A DNA stretch of 64,000 nt, taken from the NCBI RefSeq assembly GCF_900102375.1, contig NZ_FNBO01000013.1, positions 44,682 to 108,681 of the forward strand. The letters are read 5' to 3'. Below are positions 44,443-53,389 of the stretch, one piece after another; the first letter of the stretch is position 1; every line of letters starts with the position of its first letter. Made by a program: the position numbers and the translations under genes. The DNA is from Halorubrum xinjiangense. GTDB taxonomy: Archaea; Halobacteriota; Halobacteria; Halobacteriales; Haloferacaceae. The notes beneath the pieces were generated by a model. It ran no database searches. It was given only the letters and a program-made list of their open reading frames with translations, and was not told the DNA's origin.

Positions 44443-45819
44443 TCAGCCGCCGTACTCCGCGCGGAACCGCTCGACGAGCCAGCGGGTCGCGCGCTTTCGG
44501 TCGCCGTCGGGCACGTAGACGAACGGGATCGGGCTGTCGAACGCGCGGTCGCCGTACAACCCCCAGTCGCCCGCCGACCGCGTTGTCCCGCCGTACGCGA
44601 TCGGGATGTCGGCCAGCTCCGAGGGCTCGTACTCCGGGACGTACGACCGCTCGATCCACACGTCGTGAACCGGGACGCCCAGTTCCGCGGCGAGCTCCCG
44701 TTCGAGCCGGGCGTCGCCGGAGACGAGCCACTCGCCGAACGCCTCGCGGTCGACGTCGATCCGGTCCGCGTAGGCGATCCGGTGTTTCCAGCAGGTCGTC
44801 GGGAACCGCCGCGATCGATACCGGTCGTACAGCGTCGCGAACGTGGTGTCCGGTCGGTCCCGGGCGAGCCGACGCAGCCGCTCCGCGACCGTGTTGTCGC
44901 CGATCTCCTCGTCGACGACGCCGTCTATCGTCACCGGCGGGTCGCCGGTGAGGGCGGCAGCTCGCTCGGTGAGGTCGCGAAGCAGCGCGTTCGCGAACAC
45001 CGACTTGTGGTGTTGGGTTACCCACATATACAGCGCGATCCGGCCTTCGAGGTAGTTCCCGAGCGTCGAGAGCGCCTTCTCGGAGAGCGCGAGCCCCTCG
45101 TCGGGATGGGCGGTGTAGGCCTCAACCATGCGGTCGGTGTCGAAGCTCAACACGTTCGCCCCCGTCATCCAGTTGTCCCGGGAGATGTAATCGAGGCGGT
45201 CGACGTCGACCGGCGAGTGGAGCAGCTGCGCGCCGAGTCCGTACTGCCACGGCCCGCCGCGCTCGTACACCAGACTGTACCCCAAGACGTACGCGCACAC
45301 CTCCTCCGGGTCGACCGACAGCGCCCGGAGCGCGTCCCCGAACGAGTCGAGGATCAGCAGACAGCTCAGGAGCTCGTGTGGGCTCGCCTCGCGAATGGGC
45401 GCGTCGTCGATCCCCGCCTCGCGGAGCGACGCGACGAAGCCGCGATCGGCGAGCCGGTCCCGGAGCTCGGCCGCGTCGAGATGTCGCTCGCAGACGTGCG
45501 AAAACGGGGGATGGCCGACGTCGTGAAGCAGACACGCACACTCCAGGGTCGACTGGATCTCGTCTACGACGGCCGGCGACGTCTGCCGGGTGAAGTACGG
45601 CTCCTGCCGGAGGTTCTCGAAGACCCGCCGCCCGAGGTGGTAGACGCCGAGGCTGTGTTCGAACCGCGTGTGGTTGGCCGCGGGATAGACCAGATGGGTC
45701 GCCGAGAGCTGTTTGACATGTCGGAGCCGCTGAAACGCCGACGTGTCGATCACGCTATCGACGACCGCGTCGTCGAGCTCGATGTACCCGTGAACGGGGT
45801 CTTTGATCTGTGTCGTCAT
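44443..45819 (-). CDS. HD-domain phosphohydrolase (SAMHD1/dGTPase-like)
   Basis: A 458-residue metal-dependent phosphohydrolase starting MTTQIKDPVHGYIELDD. HD signature: H55 in TRFEHSLGV, H99-D100 in CLLHDVGHPPFSH, and the later DVDRLDYISRD aspartate. SAMHD1-like members hydrolyse dNTPs. The KDPVHGYIEL start is a family hallmark and decides this ATG over one at 45948. A small membrane protein gene lies just upstream on the same strand. Confidence 0.92.
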   Translation of the reverse strand: MTTQIKDPVHGYIELDDAVVDSVIDTSAFQRLRHVKQLSATHLVYPAANHTRFEHSLGVYHLGRRVFENLRQEPYFTRQTSPAVVDEIQSTLECACLLHDVGHPPFSHVCERHLDAAELRDRLADRGFVASLREAGIDDAPIREASPHELLSCLLILDSFGDALRALSVDPEEVCAYVLGYSLVYERGGPWQYGLGAQLLHSPVDVDRLDYISRDNWMTGANVLSFDTDRMVEAYTAHPDEGLALSEKALSTLGNYLEGRIALYMWVTQHHKSVFANALLRDLTERAAALTGDPPVTIDGVVDEEIGDNTVAERLRRLARDRPDTTFATLYDRYRSRRFPTTCWKHRIAYADRIDVDREAFGEWLVSGDARLERELAAELGVPVHDVWIERSYVPEYEPSELADIPIAYGGTTRSAGDWGLYGDRAFDSPIPFVYVPDGDRKRATRWLVERFRAEYGG

Positions 45820-45832
45820 CTGCGGATCCCCG

Positions 45833-46039
45833 TCACCGCTGCCAGACGGGCGGTGCGACGCCGAGCGCGCGAACAACGAACGGATACGCGAAGGCGATGA
45901 CCAAGACAAGCCCCAGCGACGCCGCGAGTCCGAGCCCACCGACGACACGATCGACGGCCGCCAGCGCGACGAACATCGCGACGAACATCACCGCCCAGTG
46001 CGGAGCGAGTTGCCGCACCTTCTCCGTTGCCGAAGTCAT
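45833..46039 (-). CDS. Small two-helix membrane protein
   Basis: A 68-residue protein MTSATEKVRQLAPHWAVMFV with two hydrophobic segments (about 14-32 and 37-57) and a short tail ending PPVWQR. The in-frame ATG at 46093 would add a proline-rich extension and is less likely. It ends 13 bases before the HD gene start. Function unknown. Confidence 0.65.
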   Translation of the reverse strand: MTSATEKVRQLAPHWAVMFVAMFVALAAVDRVVGGLGLAASLGLVLVIAFAYPFVVRALGVAPPVWQR

Positions 46040-46129
46040 GTTCCCGGTAGCGGTTCCCACCGGTAGTGGCTGTCGGTAGAAATCGGGCATCAAGGAGAAG
46101 CCGAACGCTGCCGGTGGGCCGATCGACGA

Positions 46130-46969
46130 TCAGTACCGCGACGGGATGAACGCCATGCCGGCGAGCATGATCGACGACAGGACCGAGAGGATGAGCACGC
46201 GCGAGAGTCCGCTGTTGTACTGGTTAAACCGTTCTACCTCGGTGGCCTGCGCCTCGTACGCCTCGATGTCGGTCGACATCCGAAGCGTCGACGTGTCGGG
46301 GAAGTGTGCGACGTACTCCGTATCGCCGATCGTCACCGTCGACTGCTGGGCGATCTCGACGGTCTCCGTGTCGGTGGTCTCCCACGCGAGCACGGCGCCG
46401 TCCGCCGTCACGTCGTCGACCGTGACGGTCTGTCCGTCGTACTCAAGCGTCTCGCCTGTCGCGTGCGTCCGCTCCTCGGGCGCGGGGAAGTACTCGCCGA
46501 CGGGCACTAGCGTCCGCTCGCCGTTCTCGTCGGTCACCGCGACGTACTCGCCGTCCTCCAGCGTGACCGTCTCGTTTTCGGCGTCGTCGTCGGCCTCGAG
46601 GATCGCCCCTCGGTCGAGCACCTCGACGAGCGTGAACTCGGTGGCGTTCTCACCAGGAATCTCGACGCGCCACTCGCGGTCGTCGACCGAAACCGTCGAC
46701 TCGTTCGCCCACGTTTCGGAGGTCTCCGTGGTGAACTCGCGTTCGAGCGTGCCCGAGATGATCATCTGCCCCTCGTCGTTCTCGCTTTCCGAGATGTCGG
46801 CCACGACGTACGTCTCGCCGCCGATGTCGATCGACTCGTTCTGGGAGGCGTCTATCTCCGGGTTTTCGAGCGCTATCTCCGGACTATCGGCCGTCGCGGT
46901 CAGCGCGCCCGCCACGCCCGCGATGGCGAGGAACAGCGCGACGAACACGGCCACAGCGCGTCGTTGCAT
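46130..46969 (-). CDS. Surface protein with N-terminal signal and C-terminal membrane anchor
   Basis: A 279-residue protein MQRRAVAVFVALFLAIAGVA with a Sec signal (about 5-25), an extracellular acidic beta-rich body and a C-terminal helix (SRVLILSVLSSIMLAGMAFI) that would anchor it. The body shows two or three related strand blocks (GGETYVVADIS, DREWRVEIPG, DGEYVAVTDENGERTLVP, GDTEYVAHFP), suggesting internal repeats. No named domain recognised. Confidence 0.72.
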   Translation of the reverse strand: MQRRAVAVFVALFLAIAGVAGALTATADSPEIALENPEIDASQNESIDIGGETYVVADISESENDEGQMIISGTLEREFTTETSETWANESTVSVDDREWRVEIPGENATEFTLVEVLDRGAILEADDDAENETVTLEDGEYVAVTDENGERTLVPVGEYFPAPEERTHATGETLEYDGQTVTVDDVTADGAVLAWETTDTETVEIAQQSTVTIGDTEYVAHFPDTSTLRMSTDIEAYEAQATEVERFNQYNSGLSRVLILSVLSSIMLAGMAFIPSRY

Positions 46970-47101
46970 AGTTCACGCATTGGTCACCCGGTGTTTAACG
47001 GTTACTAAGCGGGGCAGTCTGCGGGCCCAGTGACAGGCCGCTCTCGGGAGAAAGAACGGAAAGCCAAGAGACAGCTTAGGGGTGTCAACTTTAGCTCGTG
47101 A

Positions 47102-47476
47102 ATTCACCGAGTCGCCATTCGAATCTTCGGGAAACGAACCCCCAAGATAGCTGACGATGAGGTGCCGGACTCACTCGCGTGGGTTCCAACAGACACAAGC
47201 AACTCCTACGATCCCTCACCCACCCGGACGGGTTCGAGGCGGAGTTCACGGACAAGCCCCATCACCAGAAGTCACAGACTTCTGGTTAGCAGCCAGAACT
47301 CTTCGAGTTCTGGCGACACCCTCTACGAGCGAAGTCGGTAGACTGAGCGAAGTAGGGTGGGGTTGTTGACGCCGTTTGTTCTATCCTTCGACGTGCCCGC
47401 GTCGACGAGCGAGGGCTGGGTAGAGGCGTCGACGGATGCCCCTGAGTCGACGCGGGTGGACGACCGGTTCGTGTGA
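47102..47476 (+). pseudogene. Possible decayed gene interrupted by a hairpin element
   Basis: Frame 2 from 47102 reads HRVAIRIFGKRTPKIADDEV, then PDSLAWVPTDTS; near 47200 it must shift frame to continue LLRSLTHPDGFEAEFTDKP. After the hairpins at 47265-47314, frame 2 again reads LLTPFVLSFDVPASTSEGW and ends RVDDRFV at TGA 47474. The pieces look protein-like but I cannot name a family. The rest of 46970-47573 seems to hold nothing else. Confidence 0.3.
47265..47314. repeat. Twin three-base-loop hairpins, second copy
   Basis: CCAGAAGTC-ACA-GACTTCTGG (47265-47285) and GCCAGAACTC-TTC-GAGTTCTGGC (47292-47314) are separated by the spacer TTAGCA. They match the pair at 32650-32699 (spacer CTAGCA) in order, spacing and loop length, but stem bases differ in a pairing-preserving way. 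Two GAGCGAAGT direct repeats follow at about 47328 and 47346. Confidence 0.85.
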
Positions 47477-47573
47477 TCGGGGTGAATCTTAACATACCAA
47501 CCTCGTGAGCGTGTCAGTCGCCCTCGATCGCTGCCGACCGCGTGTCACCTGTGGCTCGCGTTGATCTCTCCGA

Positions 47574-50500
47574 TCACGGTTGGTTCCGGCTGCGCTCGAC
47601 CGCGGCAAGCGCGAGCATTACGAGTGCGACGAGCGCGACTAGCGGCCCAAATCCAGGGACCGCAACATTGTCTGCCTCGATCGTCGCTGGACTATCCTCC
47701 GTCGTGGGCTCGGGTTCACCGTGTGGTTCCTTGGTGGGCGATTCGTCGGTCATCTCGGTCGCCGATTCACTCTGCGACGCTTCCAATTCGGTTTCGGCCT
47801 CCAACTGTGCGGTAGCCAGCACGAACGTCGAAAACCCGGGTGTCTCTGCAGCGACGGTGACCGTGTCGTTCGTCTCCGCTGTGACACTGACTGTGATCGG
47901 GTCGTGGACCGTGCCAGCTGTATCGACGCGGTAGACGACGATGTCTCCGGGAACTATCTCGCTCGCCTCCAAGCCGGTCGCGTTGAGCGTAAACGCCAGC
48001 GTTGCGTTCGTCTCGGTCGACTCCCTCGGCGGGGTGATCGAAACGGCGCCGACAACGGTAGCCGACGACTCGATCGTGGGCCGGTCAGGCGCTTCGACGA
48101 CCGTGACCTGAACCAGCCCATCGACAGGTTCAGCGAAGTCGATCGCGATTTCGTTCAGGGCCGTGTGATCGAGTGTCTGCGTGTGGACCGTCTCCGCGAG
48201 AAGGGAGGTGGCACTGCCACTCCCGCTGCCCCCTCCGCCGCCGCTGGAGCCGCCTCCGTCATTGGAGCCGCCTTCGTCGGTGGAGTCACCTCCGTCGGTG
48301 GAACCGCCCCCATCGGTGGAGCTACCTTCGTCGTTGGAGTCGTTCTCGCCGCTGGAGCCGCCTCCGTCATTTGAGTCGTCTCCGTCGGTGGAACCGCCCC
48401 CGTCGGTGGAGCTACTCGCATCGCTGGAGTTGCTCCCGTCGTCGGAGTCGCTCTCACCGCTGGAGTCGCCTCCGTCATTGGAGTCACCTCCGTCGGTGGA
48501 ACCGCCCTCGTCGGTGGATCCACTCACATCGCTGGAGTTGCTCCCGTCGTTGGAGTCGTTCTCACCGCCACCGCTTTCGGGATCCGACTCAGTCGCGCTC
48601 GCGGCCGCGCTGGTCTCACGCGTCGGAACGAGGATCTGTGGGTCCAACGGAAGCGCCGCGAGCACAGGATACCCGTCACCGCTCGACCCCGCCGTCGAGT
48701 CGTCGACGGTCGACCAGACCGTGTCGTTGAGCCCAGACATCGACTCGAGTGCGTCGCCTCCGATCATCGCTTCGGTCGAGAGGGCGGTCCCACCAGCCGA
48801 CGACGACTGTGTCGTTCGGTTCGCGTCCCAGTACGTGGTCGGGGTGTCCACGGTGGCGCCATCGCTGACACCGACGAGTCCTCCAGCCCTCCCTGCGGTC
48901 GATCGTACCTCGCCTGCAGCGTACGACTGGGTAACGTTCACCCCCGCGCTCGCGTTGCTGACGAGCCCGCCGGAGACACCCTCGCTAGCGTCGTTGGCGG
49001 TGACCGATCCTGTGGCGTACGACTGGGTTACAAACGCGTTCGAGCCACTACTGTGCCCGATCAACCCGCCGACCCGATCGCTTCCGGTGACGTTGCCTGT
49101 CGCGTAGGCGGTGGTGACGGTTCCGTCGTCGATCACCCCGACTAAGCCACCGACCCACGCCGTTCCTGAGACAGTGCCTGTCGAACGGGACTCCGTGATG
49201 TCCGCACCGTTGAGCGTGCCGACGAGACCGCCGACGCTGTCCCCAGTCGCGTTCACGACCCCGGTCGCCGTCCCATTCGAAATGTCGCCGCTCTTGACGT
49301 CGCCGCTCTTGACGGAGCCGACCAATCCGCCGACTTTTTGATCCCCATTCACCCTTCCCGTTGCACGTGCGTTCGTTATCTTGTCGGTATTTCGACCGAC
49401 TAGGCCGCCTATCTCGGTAGGCCCAGTGACCGCTCCTGTGGCAATTGCGCGGTCGATTGTTCCGCTGTTCCATCCAACCAGTCCACCCGCACGTGTACCT
49501 CCTAAGTAGTCACCCGTCGCAGTCACGGTAACGTTCGTAGTTAGGTTCGTCAACTCACCAATATTGTAGCCGACGCTCCCGCCAACGTCTCGAATCGCGT
49601 TGACCCTCCCAGTTGCCGTGATGTTCGACACATGACTTCCATAGTTCGCTTTCCCGGCGAGGCCGCCAACATCTTGGCTTCCTGTGATGTTGACGGCAGC
49701 CAGGGTCAGATCGGTTGCCGATCCCTCAACACTAAGATCGTTCTCTCCGAGGGCTCCGAAGAGCCCGACGTAGCTCTCTGTCGGTCGGTCGATAGTCAGG
49801 TTCGAGATGACGTGACCCGCGCCGTCAAACGAGCCGGTGAACGGAGCACTCTTGTCGCCAATCGGTTCGAAGCCATTAGCGCCCGTCACCACTGTCTCAT
49901 ATCCTCGCGTCGACTGACTGAGATCCGCCGCAAGTGTGAAATTTGCCCCGAGATTCTCCCGTGTCGCACTGAGGTGGTTCCACGTTTCGATCTTGTACGG
50001 AGTCGTTTCAGTGCCGTTCCCACCGGCATACAGCGGTTCATTCGGTGCTGGCGTCTGCGGATTCACAATGAGTGTCGGATAAAACCGGACGCTGTCGGTA
50101 TTCGAGGTTGTCGCCCACACGCTGTCGCTGAGCGCGTCCATGTTGCCATCGTCGAATGCGTCATCGCCGGTCATCTGGACTGTAGTGAGTGAGATTCCAC
50201 CGTCTGAGGCCGACTGGTTCGTCGTCTCGACGTTCCAGTAGCTGTCGTTGACGGCTCCCGGTGAGTCGGACGTAATACCACCAGACCCGCTCCCGGTAGC
50301 GCGGACGAGACCTGTCGCGAACGACCGGTTGACCTGTCCAGTGTCGGCGATGTAGCCAACGAGCCCGCCGACGGGCTCATCGCCACGGATCGCTGCCGTC
50401 GGTGCCGCATAGGTGTCCTCGACGGTACCTTCCAGGCGTCCGATGAGCCCCCCGACGTCCTCGACTCCGGTGACGCCTCCGATTGCGTACGAGGTATTGA

Positions 50501-53222
50501 CCGCCCCCTTGTTCAATCCAACCAGTCCACCGACTTTCTCCTCACCGGAGACTGTCCCGGTCGCATTCGAGCGAGTTATCATAGAGTATTGGCCGGTACT
50601 CCCAACGAGCCCACCGACTTGGGATTCGGTTGCCTCGATATCACCCGAAGCGGTCGATCGCTCGACGGCACCATACAGGAGTCCGACGAGGCCGCCAGCA
50701 ATGTACTCGCGTGCTAAGACGTTTCCTGACGCACTCGAGGAATTGATTACAGAGTCTTGGTCAACGGACCCGACGAGGCCGCCAGCAACGTACTTGGATG
50801 CTGAGACGTTTCCTGACGCACTCGAGCGATTTATCATACCGGAGGAGCCGGTCTCCCCAACGAGTCCACCGACGTCCTCACTCCCCGAGACAGCTCCCGA
50901 CGCGGTCGACGCTGTGACCGTGCCTTTCAGGCCTCCGACGAGGCCGCCGACGCTGCCGTCCGCGCTGACAACTCCCGACGCATTCGAGGAATTGATTACA
51001 GAGTCTTGGTCAGCGAACCCGACGAGCCCGCCGACGTGCTGATCGCCACGGATCGCTGCCGTCGGTGCCGCATAGGTGTCCTCGACGGTACCTTCCAGGC
51101 GTCCGATGAGCCCCCCAACGAACTGGCCTCCGGTGACGCCTCCGATTGCGTACGAGGTATTGACCGTTCCAGAGGTTATTCCAACGAGTCCACCGACGGA
51201 CGAACTCCCCGAGACAGCTCCCGATGCGGTCGACGCTGTGACCGTGCCGGCGTTGCGTCCAACCAACCCGCCAACTTTACGATTTCCTGTGATATTCGCG
51301 TCGTCGATCACCACTTTTTCGACAGTTGCAGCGTGGTCGAGTCTGCTGAACAGCCCGACGTAATTCTCTGCCGGTCGGTCGATAGTCAGGTTCGAGATGA
51401 CGTGATCCGCGCCGTCAAACGAGCCGGTGAACGGAGCACTCTTGTCGCCAATCGGTTCGAAGCCATTAGCGCCTGTCACCACTGTCTCATATCCTCGCGT
51501 CGATCGGTTGAGGTCCCTCACGAGTGTAAAGTTCGCTCCGAGATTCTCCCGTGTCGCACTGAGGTGGGTCCACGTTTCGATCTCGTACGGAGTCGTTTCA
51601 GTGCCGTTCCCACCGGCATACAGCGGTTCATTCGGTGCTGGTTCATTCGGTGCTGGCGTCTGCGGGTTCACAATGAGTGTCGGATAAAACCGGGCGCTGT
51701 CGGTATTCGAGGTTGTCGCCCACACGCTGTCGCTGAGCGCGTCCATGTTGCCATCGTCGAGTGCGTCATTGCCGGTCATCTGGACCGTAGTGAGTGGGAT
51801 TCCACCGCCTGAGGACGACTGGTCACCGCCTGAGGACGACTGGTTCGTCGTCTCGGTGTTCCAGTAGCTGTCGCTGACGTTTCCCGGTGAGGGGGGTGTA
51901 ATACCACCAGACTTGCTCCCGGTGGCGTTGACGAGACCTGTCGCGAACGACCGGTTGACCTGTCCAGTTTTGCCGATGTAGCCAACGAGGCCGCCGACGC
52001 GCTTATCGCCACGGATCCCTGCCGTCGGTGCCGCATAGGTGTCCTCGACGGTACCTGACAGGCGTCCGACAAGTCCACCGACGACAAAACTTCCCGAGAC
52101 AGCTCCCGACGCGGTCGACGCTGTGACCGTGCCGTTAGTGTACCCGACGAGGCCGCCGACGTAATCGTCCGCGCTGACGACTCCCGACGCATTCGAGGAA
52201 TTGATTACGGAGTCTTGGTCAGCGAACCCGACGAGGCCGCCGACGTAATCGTCCGCGCTGACGACTCCCGACGCATTCGAGCGAGTTATCGAAGATTCCG
52301 ACCTAGCTAGCCCAACGAGCCCACCGACACGGTTTTCGGTTGCCTCGATATCACCCGAAGCGGTCGATCGCTCGACGGTACCTTGCAGGTCTCCGACGAG
52401 TCCACCGACGGACGAACTCCCCGAGACGGTCCCCGACGCATTCGAGCGATTGATCGTAGAGGACTTGTAGGCAAATCCGACGACTCCTCCTGTGACGTTT
52501 CCACTCGCGGTGACATCGACGGTGGTGTGAGCGCGAGCGAGAGTCCCTCGACTGACACCCACGATTCCACCAACTCTCTCGTTTCCGGTCACGGTCCCAC
52601 TCGCGTTCACATCAACGAGACGTCCCCCAGCGTCGTGTCGCCCGACGATGGCGCCAACGTTCGTAAACTTGCCCGGCCTCGTTCCGGTAATATTCCCCGT
52701 CACAGTGACGTTGTGGACCGTGCCGGCGTTGCGGCCAACCAACCCGCCAACTGCACCGTTTCCTGTGATGTTCGCGTCGTCGATCGCCACTTTTTCGACA
52801 GTTGCAGCTTGGTCGAGTCTGCTGAACAGCCCGACGTAATTCTCTGCCGGTCGGTCGATAATCAGGTTCGAGATGACGTTATCCGCGCCGTCAAACGAGC
52901 CGGTGAACGGAGCACTCTTGTCGCCAATCGGTTCGAATCCAGCCCCACCGTTCCACTGGTTCGTCCCACTGGCGTCGATGTCGCCGATCAAGACGTAGTC
53001 TCCGCCGAGCCCATTCGCGTTAATACACTGTAGTTGGCTCACATTTTCGACTTCGTACCATCCGGACCCGTTTTCTGTGTAGCTCACGGTCGAACACTCT
53101 GGTGCGGTCTCGGTGGCGACCGCCACACCAACGAACCCACCGCTGACTGCGAGGAGTCCGCCGACCACCGCCACCGCTACCAGCAGACCGACGCGACGAC
53201 GCAGACTCACTGTGCGCCCCAC
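47574..53222 (-). CDS. Giant GLUG-repeat surface protein with PGF-CTERM anchor
   Basis: An 1882-residue cell-surface protein. GTG start followed by a Sec signal (about 9-35). The body is built of dozens of GLUG-type motifs (VGGLVG, then short strands), a beta-solenoid fold found in adhesins. Three large blocks each begin near GFEPIGDKSAPFTGSFDGA, and blocks two and three are preceded by YPTLIVNPQTPAPNEPLYAG and ETWNHLSATRENLGANFT-like segments. A Ser/Asp/Gly-rich linker (about 1510-1645) is followed by a PGF-pre-PGF-like domain and a C-terminal VPGFGPLVALVALVMLALAA with ERSRNQP, the archaeosortase A sorting signal. Probably lipid-anchored. Base composition is lower in GC than the core genes. 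Confidence 0.92.
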   Translation of the reverse strand: MGRTVSLRRRVGLLVAVAVVGGLLAVSGGFVGVAVATETAPECSTVSYTENGSGWYEVENVSQLQCINANGLGGDYVLIGDIDASGTNQWNGGAGFEPIGDKSAPFTGSFDGADNVISNLIIDRPAENYVGLFSRLDQAATVEKVAIDDANITGNGAVGGLVGRNAGTVHNVTVTGNITGTRPGKFTNVGAIVGRHDAGGRLVDVNASGTVTGNERVGGIVGVSRGTLARAHTTVDVTASGNVTGGVVGFAYKSSTINRSNASGTVSGSSSVGGLVGDLQGTVERSTASGDIEATENRVGGLVGLARSESSITRSNASGVVSADDYVGGLVGFADQDSVINSSNASGVVSADDYVGGLVGYTNGTVTASTASGAVSGSFVVGGLVGRLSGTVEDTYAAPTAGIRGDKRVGGLVGYIGKTGQVNRSFATGLVNATGSKSGGITPPSPGNVSDSYWNTETTNQSSSGGDQSSSGGGIPLTTVQMTGNDALDDGNMDALSDSVWATTSNTDSARFYPTLIVNPQTPAPNEPAPNEPLYAGGNGTETTPYEIETWTHLSATRENLGANFTLVRDLNRSTRGYETVVTGANGFEPIGDKSAPFTGSFDGADHVISNLTIDRPAENYVGLFSRLDHAATVEKVVIDDANITGNRKVGGLVGRNAGTVTASTASGAVSGSSSVGGLVGITSGTVNTSYAIGGVTGGQFVGGLIGRLEGTVEDTYAAPTAAIRGDQHVGGLVGFADQDSVINSSNASGVVSADGSVGGLVGGLKGTVTASTASGAVSGSEDVGGLVGETGSSGMINRSSASGNVSASKYVAGGLVGSVDQDSVINSSSASGNVLAREYIAGGLVGLLYGAVERSTASGDIEATESQVGGLVGSTGQYSMITRSNATGTVSGEEKVGGLVGLNKGAVNTSYAIGGVTGVEDVGGLIGRLEGTVEDTYAAPTAAIRGDEPVGGLVGYIADTGQVNRSFATGLVRATGSGSGGITSDSPGAVNDSYWNVETTNQSASDGGISLTTVQMTGDDAFDDGNMDALSDSVWATTSNTDSVRFYPTLIVNPQTPAPNEPLYAGGNGTETTPYKIETWNHLSATRENLGANFTLAADLSQSTRGYETVVTGANGFEPIGDKSAPFTGSFDGAGHVISNLTIDRPTESYVGLFGALGENDLSVEGSATDLTLAAVNITGSQDVGGLAGKANYGSHVSNITATGRVNAIRDVGGSVGYNIGELTNLTTNVTVTATGDYLGGTRAGGLVGWNSGTIDRAIATGAVTGPTEIGGLVGRNTDKITNARATGRVNGDQKVGGLVGSVKSGDVKSGDISNGTATGVVNATGDSVGGLVGTLNGADITESRSTGTVSGTAWVGGLVGVIDDGTVTTAYATGNVTGSDRVGGLIGHSSGSNAFVTQSYATGSVTANDASEGVSGGLVSNASAGVNVTQSYAAGEVRSTAGRAGGLVGVSDGATVDTPTTYWDANRTTQSSSAGGTALSTEAMIGGDALESMSGLNDTVWSTVDDSTAGSSGDGYPVLAALPLDPQILVPTRETSAAASATESDPESGGGENDSNDGSNSSDVSGSTDEGGSTDGGDSNDGGDSSGESDSDDGSNSSDASSSTDGGGSTDGDDSNDGGGSSGENDSNDEGSSTDGGGSTDGGDSTDEGGSNDGGGSSGGGGGSGSGSATSLLAETVHTQTLDHTALNEIAIDFAEPVDGLVQVTVVEAPDRPTIESSATVVGAVSITPPRESTETNATLAFTLNATGLEASEIVPGDIVVYRVDTAGTVHDPITVSVTAETNDTVTVAAETPGFSTFVLATAQLEAETELEASQSESATEMTDESPTKEPHGEPEPTTEDSPATIEADNVAVPGFGPLVALVALVMLALAAVERSRNQP

Positions 53223-53389
53223 ATCGTTCGCTGTCCACGCCGCTCACTCTCGACTGCACCGCGTTCGTACATGTACGAGCGTGAGCGCATGGAGGCATAC
53301 TTTGGGGGGTTACATATGTCACCACCCGATGCTCACCGATACATTTCAAACACCGATTATGGCAGCTTCAGCCGCTAGAAACCGCGTAT

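Noticed and set aside
48200..53000. Regular short repeats that might be taken for a CRISPR array
   Set aside because: The repeats are coding (GLUG and Ser/Asp/Gly motifs), keep frame throughout, and there are no identical repeats with unique equal-length spacers and no cas genes.
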